In this document: positions 16,122 through 22,447 of the stretch, one piece after another
How positions within the stretch are numbered: position 1 is the first letter of the stretch
How the letters are laid out: every line of letters starts with the position of its first letter
The notes under the pieces: model-generated
What the model was told of the DNA's origin: nothing
Database searches by the model: none
The model's input: the letters and a program-made list of their open reading frames with translations, nothing else
Virus record (IMG/VR): IMGVR_UViG_3300028581_000070
Span: 1 to 48,385 of that record
From: a virus
Direction: 5' to 3' (one strand)
DNA length: 48,385 bases
Program-made: the position numbers and the translations under genes

Positions 16122-16934
16122 TTATCTTAAAAAATTATTTAATCCTTGTAATAATTTTTGATTTTTCGTGTTGGTAATATCAGTGAAGGGGATTGTTGTT
16201 GGCTTATATTCTTCTACTAAGCTCCATTGACAAGTGTATCCATTACAACCCATTTTATTTTCTACCGATTCAGTATATGTTTTTAAATCTGAAGAATCTG
16301 AAGATATCCACGAACCTGGGGTTGATGGTGAAGTTACAATATCCCAACAAATTAATTCGAAGTCGTCTTGAACAACATTCTTACCACCTTCTTGTTTAAG
16401 GGATCCAACACCACGAGATGAAATACCAACTGTCCAACCTTTTCTAATCATGTTGACAACCTTGTCACCGACAGAACTAATAACACCTAATTTATGATAA
16501 CCTGGGGTAGTATCTAGTTCTAATTTACCCATTAAGGTTTTACCTTCCCACCAAGTTTCTGTGATTCTATGCGAAACTCTATCAGCATCAATGATTGATG
16601 ATTCTGGGTGGTTTAATTCACCAAGTGAGGTTCCCATTTTAATATATTCTTGATATCTATCATTTTCTCTTTCAAGAATCTCTTTAGGATATATCCTTCC
16701 GTTTTTATTTTCAATACCCCATTTTTGAAGTACGGCATAAACAATAACCACATCAGGCAAACTACCGTCTTTACCGATATTTGTACCTGATTTAAATTCA
16801 TTTAATGTTAATAAATGTTCTTTAATTAAATCGGAATTCTTTCTACCTTTGTATGTTAAATCAGGGGAAATGTATCCAGAGTCGTATTCAACTAAAATAC
16901 CTTTACCTGTATCACCTGGTCTTAAAATTTTCAT
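16122..16934 (-). CDS. 21: Prohead protease (gp21-like, S80 family)
   Basis: The ATG at 16934 is used rather than the TTG two codons upstream, giving 270 residues. Match to T4 gp21: NKNGRIYPKEILE (77-89), LGELNHPES (104-112) holding the catalytic His109, ETWWEGKTLMGKLEL (126-140), GWTVGISSRGVGSL (166-179) holding the nucleophilic Ser, and SPSTPGSWIS further on. This enzyme is activated in the assembled prohead and cuts capsid, scaffold and internal proteins after (I/L)xE. The N-terminal 60 residues are longer than in T4 and may be a propeptide. The C-terminal part (MGCNGYTCQW and beyond) is phage-specific. Confidence 0.9.
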   Translation of the reverse strand: MKILRPGDTGKGILVEYDSGYISPDLTYKGRKNSDLIKEHLLTLNEFKSGTNIGKDGSLPDVVIVYAVLQKWGIENKNGRIYPKEILERENDRYQEYIKMGTSLGELNHPESSIIDADRVSHRITETWWEGKTLMGKLELDTTPGYHKLGVISSVGDKVVNMIRKGWTVGISSRGVGSLKQEGGKNVVQDDFELICWDIVTSPSTPGSWISSDSSDLKTYTESVENKMGCNGYTCQWSLVEEYKPTTIPFTDITNTKNQKLLQGLNNFLR

Positions 16935-16950
16935 ATGCAAAGTTTTATTA

Positions 16951-16969
16951 ATAAATATGCCATAAATAT
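16951..16969 (-). promoter_or_regulatory. Two candidate late promoter cores for the prohead protease
   Basis: Cores at 16951-16958 and 16962-16969 read ATATTTAT on the minus strand. The proximal one is 16 bases before the ATG at 16934. Confidence 0.55.
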
Positions 16970-16979
16970 CGATATTTAT
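16962..16979. promoter_or_regulatory. 18-bp palindrome: back-to-back promoter cores
   Basis: ATAAATATCGATATTTAT is a perfect palindrome made of one minus-oriented and one plus-oriented copy of GATATTTAT. The plus copy (16972-16979) is 5 bases before the CCA/2H gene; the minus copy serves the prohead protease. Confidence 0.55.
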
Positions 16980-16984
16980 CTTAT

Positions 16985-18925
16985 ATGAAGAATGTGGTTA
17001 GAAAAATCTTAAAAGAGAATGATTTTGATTGGGTCGGTGATATATTAAATTCAGAATATTTCCCTGCAACACCAGATATGTTAACCGTAGGTACAAAAAT
17101 TATTGTAGACGGACGTGAATTAGATGATGATGAAATTACCCTGGATGAATGGGAAATGGAACCTGGAACTATAATTTCTATTGAAAAATACAATGATAAT
17201 GATATTATATTAGTTAAATTTGATAATTGGATTAGTCCAGAGGGTAACAATATTGTCTTAAACTCCAGCCCAATGTGGAAAAATAAAAGGGAGGAATGTG
17301 CCGGAGATAATTGTTGGTCTTTTGTGAGAGAATATAGAAAATACCCCAATGAAGTTGATATTGACATATACTTACTAAACCCTAATTATAAAGAAAAATT
17401 GAAAGAAGAAACTATAAGAAGAGAATTAAAAATGGAACTACCAGATTCCGTATTAAGAATGAACCGTATTTTTAAAGAAAACGGTCATGAATTATATGTT
17501 GTTGGTGGTGCTGTTAGAGATTTATTAAATAAACAAGAGCCAAAAGATTTTGATTTGGCAACTGATGCTACACCAGAAAAAGTTAAATCCATGTTACGTA
17601 TGTATCGTACGATAGATATGGGGGAACAATTCGCTATTGTTAATGTTGTTACAGAAAATGGTCAATATGAGATTGCCACATTCCGTAAGGATATTGGTAA
17701 AGGTAGAAGACCCGATTCAGTAGAGTATACTTCAATCGACCAAGATGTATTACGTAGAGATTTAACAATGAATGCTCTTTTCTATGATATAGATAAGGGT
17801 GAAGTAGTTGACTTGGTTGGTGGTATTGGTGACATAGAAAGTAACATAGTTAGGACCGTTGGTTCCGCATCCGAACGCTTTGATGAAGATAAGTTACGTA
17901 TACTTAGAGCACTTAGGTTTGCAGCTAGAGTGGGTTCTGAATTAGATAAAGACATTATTGATGCAATAACCAAAGATAAAACACCCATTAGTGGTAATGG
18001 TTTACCGTTATCTCAAGAAAGAATTAGAGATGAATTTTTAAAAGGTATTAAACAGGCACAATCTGTTGGTTATTTTACTCAGATGATTGACAAGTATAAT
18101 TTATGGGATTGGATATTCTCACGTCTAGTAGTTACAACGGAACCAATGATTGAGACTAAAAATCCTTTAATATTAATAGCTACTTTATTGAGAAGTAACG
18201 ATGTTAGATTAGTTGAAAAAACTTTAGTTGACAGACTTAAGTATACTTCAGACGAGGGTAAACAGATTAGTTTCTTAATACAGTTTTTAGGTTTAAACTC
18301 TAGTAATGCATTTAAATTGAGGGAAAAATTTGAAACTAGTAAATTAGATGAAACAACTTTAATTGATTTCGCTAGATTTAACGGTATGAATATGAAATTA
18401 GTCGAAGCTTTCATAAAATATCGTATTACTACATCTGGTGATGCTCTTAAAAGAAGGGGGTTAGTGGGTAAGGAAATTGGTAATGAAAAGGAGAGATTAG
18501 AAAAAGAGATTTTTGATAAACTCATAACCGAATCTAAAAGAAGTGTCTCCTATTCAGCTATAGTATTAACTGAAGAATCTAGAAGTAGACTACTTGAGTA
18601 CGTTAAGACACCTGGTAATGATTTATTTGCAACTTGGGAAACTTTAGCTCACCATATGACTATTAATATGGGACCATTAAAAGATGAATACCGACCATTA
18701 TTAGGTCAGTCATTTGATTTATTGATTACTCACATCGGTAGAACGGATAAAGTTTTAGCTGTTAAAGTAGATACCGAATTTAGAACCAAAAATTTAAACC
18801 CGCATATTACTGTGGCGGTAAATAAAGGTGAGGGTGGTAAACCAGCAATGGCAAATCAAATAGACCAATGGACCCCTGTATACCCTTTCGAAGTGGAAGG
18901 TAAACTAGAAGAAATATATTTCTAA
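16985..18925 (+). CDS. cca: CCA-adding enzyme fused to a 2H phosphoesterase-like domain, with capsid-targeting-like leader
   Basis: A 646-residue, four-part protein. (1) Residues 1-10, MKNVVRKILKE-like basic leader ending LKE. (2) About 11-140, a module starting NDFDWVGD, shared with the zinc-ribbon gene at 10966. (3) About 145-440, a class II tRNA nucleotidyltransferase: GGAVRDLL near 173, DFDLATD near 188, RRDLTMNAL near 257, LRALRFAARVG near 303, LSQERIRDEF near 342. (4) About 530-646, a C-terminal domain with two HxT motifs, HHMTI near 556 and PHITV near 606, the signature of 2H phosphoesterases such as LigT. The combination would remove a 2',3'-cyclic phosphate and rebuild CCA on a damaged tRNA. 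Bacterial CCA enzymes often carry an HD domain instead. A candidate late promoter stands 5 bases upstream. Confidence 0.85.
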   Translation: MKNVVRKILKENDFDWVGDILNSEYFPATPDMLTVGTKIIVDGRELDDDEITLDEWEMEPGTIISIEKYNDNDIILVKFDNWISPEGNNIVLNSSPMWKNKREECAGDNCWSFVREYRKYPNEVDIDIYLLNPNYKEKLKEETIRRELKMELPDSVLRMNRIFKENGHELYVVGGAVRDLLNKQEPKDFDLATDATPEKVKSMLRMYRTIDMGEQFAIVNVVTENGQYEIATFRKDIGKGRRPDSVEYTSIDQDVLRRDLTMNALFYDIDKGEVVDLVGGIGDIESNIVRTVGSASERFDEDKLRILRALRFAARVGSELDKDIIDAITKDKTPISGNGLPLSQERIRDEFLKGIKQAQSVGYFTQMIDKYNLWDWIFSRLVVTTEPMIETKNPLILIATLLRSNDVRLVEKTLVDRLKYTSDEGKQISFLIQFLGLNSSNAFKLREKFETSKLDETTLIDFARFNGMNMKLVEAFIKYRITTSGDALKRRGLVGKEIGNEKERLEKEIFDKLITESKRSVSYSAIVLTEESRSRLLEYVKTPGNDLFATWETLAHHMTINMGPLKDEYRPLLGQSFDLLITHIGRTDKVLAVKVDTEFRTKNLNPHITVAVNKGEGGKPAMANQIDQWTPVYPFEVEGKLEEIYF

Positions 18926-18928
18926 TAA

Positions 18929-18953
18929 AAAACCCCGATTTCTCGGGGTTTTG
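18929..18953. terminator. Bidirectional terminator after the CCA/2H gene
   Basis: Stem ACCCCGA / TCGGGGT (18932-18938 and 18943-18949) with A/T extension on both sides, between convergent genes. Confidence 0.85.
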
Positions 18954-18958
18954 TGTTT

Positions 18959-19390
18959 CTAGTTCTTTTTCCTGTAAAATTTAAAATCTTCATCAACTTC
19001 AAATACATCGGTTATTATCTTTTCCGATATCTTATTAAGTTTTGGTAGTAGTTTATCTGAATTAACTGGTGTTGGTTCCTTCTGGAATAACGTCATCTCT
19101 ACAGACATAAAACTTCTTTTATCATGTGAAATACCTGATGATGCCATATTAAAATCCACTATTGCTTTACCAAAAAAATGATTTGTATCTAATACTTCAA
19201 ATAATTTTCTCTTAATTTTTTTAGATTTTTGTTTTATAACACCGTCAAAATTTTCCTCATACTTATTTTTTGGTTTTCCCCACGCTGATATCTGAATATA
19301 AATTGATTCAGGATTTCTGTTGTCAACCGTACCCGATATCACATTGTAGTCGTAAGGTAGATTTAATCTAATCTCTTTTCCTCTTTTCAT
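18959..19390 (-). CDS. Protein of unknown function downstream of glutamine synthetase
   Basis: A 143-residue alpha/beta protein with a basic start (MKRGKEIRLNLPYDYNV) and many Lys residues. No motif is recognised. It starts 4 bases after the glutamine synthetase stop with no promoter or terminator in between, so it is cotranscribed with it and may be functionally linked, though the sequence gives no hint of how. Confidence 0.7.
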   Translation of the reverse strand: MKRGKEIRLNLPYDYNVISGTVDNRNPESIYIQISAWGKPKNKYEENFDGVIKQKSKKIKRKLFEVLDTNHFFGKAIVDFNMASSGISHDKRSFMSVEMTLFQKEPTPVNSDKLLPKLNKISEKIITDVFEVDEDFKFYRKKN

Positions 19391-19394
19391 GAAA

Positions 19395-20549
19395 CTATTG
19401 TTTTATTTGCTCCATTGTTATTCCAACCTTGTCAAATACAGTTTCAATCATCACTTTTGATACACAATAAGGGTCACAGTTAGCCGCTGGTCTTCTATCT
19501 TCAAAATAACCCCTCTCGTTGGTATAAGTAGCAACAGGTATACGAATACTCGAACCCCTATCACTATTACCAAAACTAAATTCTTCCATACTTGAAGTTT
19601 CGTGTCTACCTGTTAAACGTTTTTCATTTTCAACACCATATACATCGATGTGTTCTTTGTGACGTTCTTTTAGTTTTTCACAAGCTTCAAGAATCTTTTT
19701 TAATCCACCTTTATCACGCATTTCTTTTGTTGAAAAATTAACGTGACAACCACTACCGTTCCAATTACCTTCAACTGGTTTTGGACTGTAAGAAATACCG
19801 AACCCATGTTTTTCAACAACTCTTTCAAGTATGTATCGTGAAAGCCATAACTGATCCGAACCGTTAAGTGCTGTAACAGGACCTATTTGGTACTCCCATT
19901 GAGCAATTAAAACTTCAGCATTAATACCACCAATCATTAAACCGATTTCAGCACATTTATGTAAATGTTCCTCAACTAATTCTCGTCCGATAACATTTAA
20001 ACCACCCACACCACAATAGTAGTCACCCTGTGGTCTTGGTTTACCATCTGGTCCTGGATTAAACCCTAACGGGATTCCACCACCATATTTAAAATGATTT
20101 GTTTTATCTGGAGCGTGTGTAAGTACATATTCTTGCTCCCATCCGAACCACGGAACTTCTTTTAAGTTCGCATCGTATTCTTTTAATTTGAGTTCATTAA
20201 GAAGGTCTCTTAATTTAGCTCTTGTATTTGATTTATGTGGGGTTTTACCATCTGGGTTGAATACCTCACAATAAACTAATTTATGTTGATTCCCTCTAAA
20301 AGGATCGTCTACAACATAGACGGGTTTTAGTACACAATCTGTACCCTTAAAACCATACTTTTCTTCGTCTCCAGCTTGTTTAGTTGAACTGCCATCAAAA
20401 CTCCATAACGGATAAGATTCAGGATACCCTTGTTTAGGTTGCCCATCTGTTTCTAGGATATCAGTATTATCCACCACTTTAGTTTTAGACCTAATATTTT
20501 GTGGGATATTACCATCAAGCCAAATGTACTCTAAAAATACTTTACTCAT
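19395..20549 (-). CDS. glnA: Type II glutamine synthetase
   Basis: A 384-residue protein matching the eukaryote-type GSII family over its full length: beta-grasp start EYIWLDG with RSKT; LWSFDGSST; GWEQEYVL (glutamate ligands); GPDGKPRPQGDYYCGVG; INAEVLIAQWEYQIGP; GNWNGSGCHVNFST; KRLTGRHETSS; RGSSIRIP; and GYFEDRRPAANCDPY. ATP-, metal- and glutamate-binding residues look intact, so an active ATP-dependent glutamate-ammonia ligase is expected. This is an auxiliary metabolic gene, unusual in phages. It has no late-type motif; an inverted repeat lies at 20582-20604. Flavobacteria-type hosts may carry similar enzymes, so acquisition from a host is plausible. Confidence 0.92.
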   Translation of the reverse strand: MSKVFLEYIWLDGNIPQNIRSKTKVVDNTDILETDGQPKQGYPESYPLWSFDGSSTKQAGDEEKYGFKGTDCVLKPVYVVDDPFRGNQHKLVYCEVFNPDGKTPHKSNTRAKLRDLLNELKLKEYDANLKEVPWFGWEQEYVLTHAPDKTNHFKYGGGIPLGFNPGPDGKPRPQGDYYCGVGGLNVIGRELVEEHLHKCAEIGLMIGGINAEVLIAQWEYQIGPVTALNGSDQLWLSRYILERVVEKHGFGISYSPKPVEGNWNGSGCHVNFSTKEMRDKGGLKKILEACEKLKERHKEHIDVYGVENEKRLTGRHETSSMEEFSFGNSDRGSSIRIPVATYTNERGYFEDRRPAANCDPYCVSKVMIETVFDKVGITMEQIKQ

Positions 20550-20581
20550 AATTTTGCCATTTGTTAGAAATTATTATATAG

Positions 20582-20604
20582 TCAATTATACTAATTATAA
20601 TTGA
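20582..20604. promoter_or_regulatory. Inverted repeat upstream of glutamine synthetase
   Basis: TCAATTATA / TATAATTGA (20582-20590 and 20596-20604) with a 5-base spacer, 32 bases before the glnA start. It could be an operator or a leader hairpin; a further imperfect hairpin (GATAGAGG / CCCCTATC) begins at 20603. Confidence 0.5.
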
Positions 20605-20630
20605 TAGAGGAAACCCCTATCTTTAAACTA

Positions 20631-20657
20631 AAAGACCTCGTTTATCGAGGTCTTTAA
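20631..20657 (-). terminator. Terminator after the small membrane protein genes
   Basis: Perfect 10-bp stem AAAGACCTCG / CGAGGTCTTT (20631-20640 and 20646-20655), 5-base loop. It separates the portal-side operon from the glutamine synthetase unit. Confidence 0.85.
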
Positions 20658-20661
20658 TTTT

Positions 20662-20973
20662 TTACTGTACAGGTGATGTTGGTTCTTCTGGTGTGATAGG
20701 TTCCATTCCTAATCCCTCCTTAGATTTACGATACCCCAATAATCCAGCCCCAGTCATTATCGTACCAGTGGCGAATAATAGAACGTTAGCTGATTCTGGT
20801 GATTTTGTATATAATGAAGAGATTGCCCCCATTACACCTACAATACCACCAATGAATACTAGGTAAATACCACAAGTTCCTGAACCAGATGTTTTACCGT
20901 TATTATTACTTGTCATTTGTGCAAAAGAAAATTTATTAATATCTATTTGCGTGATGTCTTTTAAGTTTGCCAT
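20662..20973 (-). CDS. Small membrane protein with two hydrophobic segments
   Basis: A 103-residue protein: a polar N-terminal 30 residues, two membrane-spanning stretches (about 34-53, IYLVFIGGIVGVMGAI, and 64-80, VLLFATGTIMTGAGLLG), then a Pro/Glu-rich tail. The hairpin topology recalls holins or small inner-membrane phage proteins. It shares its first base with the last base of the neighbouring coiled-coil/TM gene, suggesting the two act together. A holin role is possible but unproven. Confidence 0.7.
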   Translation of the reverse strand: MANLKDITQIDINKFSFAQMTSNNNGKTSGSGTCGIYLVFIGGIVGVMGAISSLYTKSPESANVLLFATGTIMTGAGLLGYRKSKEGLGMEPITPEEPTSPVQ

Positions 20974-21314
20974 TAGAAAAATGTTTTAATTGCTACTATT
21001 ATTGATAAAACAATTTGAATAAATGCTAATATTGCAACTGTTGCAGTCCAACGATTTTTTTGTTTATAAAGTTCATCTTTAGATTCTTTCATTTGGGTCG
21101 GTGACCAAACTTCATTAACCTTTTCTTGCCAAGCTTTAAGTTCGGATGTCAATTCCTTAGTGTTTTTTACATCACTAAGTTTATCGTTTATTTCTTTAAA
21201 TCTTTCATCGAAATCACTTCTAAGGTTCTCGTAGTTGTTGTTCATCCTATCGAGTTCCTTAAGAACTAATTTTGAGTATTCAGCCCAAAGAGATTTAAAA
21301 TCACTATTTTCCAT
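20973..21314 (-). CDS. Coiled-coil protein with C-terminal membrane anchor
   Basis: A 113-residue protein: a long charged coiled coil (about 5-85) followed by one transmembrane segment at the very C-terminus (TVAILAFIQIVLSIIVAIK). This tail-anchor layout, together with the two-span neighbour, would fit a spanin- or holin-associated complex, or a membrane tether for assembly. It overlaps both neighbouring genes by one base. Confidence 0.7.
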   Translation of the reverse strand: MENSDFKSLWAEYSKLVLKELDRMNNNYENLRSDFDERFKEINDKLSDVKNTKELTSELKAWQEKVNEVWSPTQMKESKDELYKQKNRWTATVAILAFIQIVLSIIVAIKTFF

Positions 21315-21568
21315 TATACCATTTGTTTTACACCCTCAAATACAGCAATAATTGATGTAAAGAGTGCTTCATAATTTTTTAGTTTAACCCTATCATTTTG
21401 TTCATGGGTTAAATTATTTAACCCGTCATGAATTAAACCGTTAATTTTATCTGTTAATTCGTCATGATAAGGTATTGATTCTTCCATTTCAAAAATCTCT
21501 TTTTGTGACTCCATTTTGCCCACAATTTCACGTAATTTTTTTAAATTATCTGAATTTTTATTAACCAT
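21314..21568 (-). CDS. Small helical protein of unknown function
   Basis: An 84-residue charged, helical protein with no motif. Its stop shares a base with the next start, placing it in the same tightly packed operon as the coiled-coil/TM protein. Eighteen bases separate it from the preceding gene at 21587. Confidence 0.65.
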   Translation of the reverse strand: MVNKNSDNLKKLREIVGKMESQKEIFEMEESIPYHDELTDKINGLIHDGLNNLTHEQNDRVKLKNYEALFTSIIAVFEGVKQMV

Positions 21569-21586
21569 TTAAAACTAAGTTTTAAT

Positions 21587-22408
21587 TTAATTTGTTAAAC
21601 TATTTTTTAAGTTATATACCTTTGTAATATTTTCTTTAAACGTATCTTCACTATACACTATGTTATAAACAACATCTTTAGCTTCCAATAATTTTGATTT
21701 AATATCTAAACTACCGCCATATTCTTTAAGTGCGTTATTAATTAAAACAATGGATTCTTTTACCATGGTTTTTAAAAAAGCCTCTTTTTCTTTATCATCT
21801 GTAGACATAATAGTTTTAATAACTTTTTTCTCCTCTTCTGATAGTGTTGAATATTTTTCGTTGTACTTATCTACAGCACTGTTTAAAAATTTGTTAGCGT
21901 CTACTGTTGGTTTTTTAGTACTTTCCAAAATTTCTTTAGGTGTGGTTAACCATTTTTTAACTACCTCAAAAGATTCATGAAGTGTGTTAAGTGTCTCAAC
22001 CGATTTCTCTAATGTAATTAGGTTGTTTATTGCCTCGTGAATGTTTTTAGGTTTATTTAATAACATAGTACTAGTTGATTGAAACATTTCACCTGGTACT
22101 AAATAACTTTTATAAATAACATTTAATTTATCACCTAATTTAATATTTTCTTTAATAATATCTTTTTTATTAAAATTATCGAAAAGAGAAATGTTTTCTT
22201 TCAAATATTCAACAGCACTAACCTCAGAAGGTAAATACCCGTTCTCAATATTTTTATAAACAACAAATTGTGCTTTAAGAATAGGGTTTTCAACTAAATT
22301 TTTTATAAAATTTTTGTAAATTTTTTTATCCTTACTATTTTTAGATTCCGTTATATAGGAATTCGCTAAAAATTTAGCGTATATATCTTTAATTGTTCCG
22401 AAATTCAT
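21587..22408 (-). CDS. Probable prohead core protein
   Basis: A 273-residue helical, Lys-rich protein. Its N-terminus (NFGTIKDIYAKFLANSYITE-S) ends in an ITE-S site like the T4 capsid-targeting sequences, which also finish in an IxE motif. It lies just downstream of the portal gene, where T4 keeps the small core proteins gp67 and gp68. IKES and VKES also occur in the body. I infer a core protein processed by the prohead protease; homology to gp67/gp68 is not visible in the sequence. Confidence 0.65.
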   Translation of the reverse strand: MNFGTIKDIYAKFLANSYITESKNSKDKKIYKNFIKNLVENPILKAQFVVYKNIENGYLPSEVSAVEYLKENISLFDNFNKKDIIKENIKLGDKLNVIYKSYLVPGEMFQSTSTMLLNKPKNIHEAINNLITLEKSVETLNTLHESFEVVKKWLTTPKEILESTKKPTVDANKFLNSAVDKYNEKYSTLSEEEKKVIKTIMSTDDKEKEAFLKTMVKESIVLINNALKEYGGSLDIKSKLLEAKDVVYNIVYSEDTFKENITKVYNLKNSLTN

Positions 22409-22422
22409 AATTCTTTTTTTAT

Positions 22423-22430
22423 ATAAATAT
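22423..22430 (-). promoter_or_regulatory. Candidate late promoter core ATATTTAT for the 22408 gene
   Basis: Minus strand reads AATATTTATATAAAAAAAG, 14 bases before the ATG at 22408. Confidence 0.55.
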
Positions 22431-22447
22431 TATAATTTTATAGTAAG

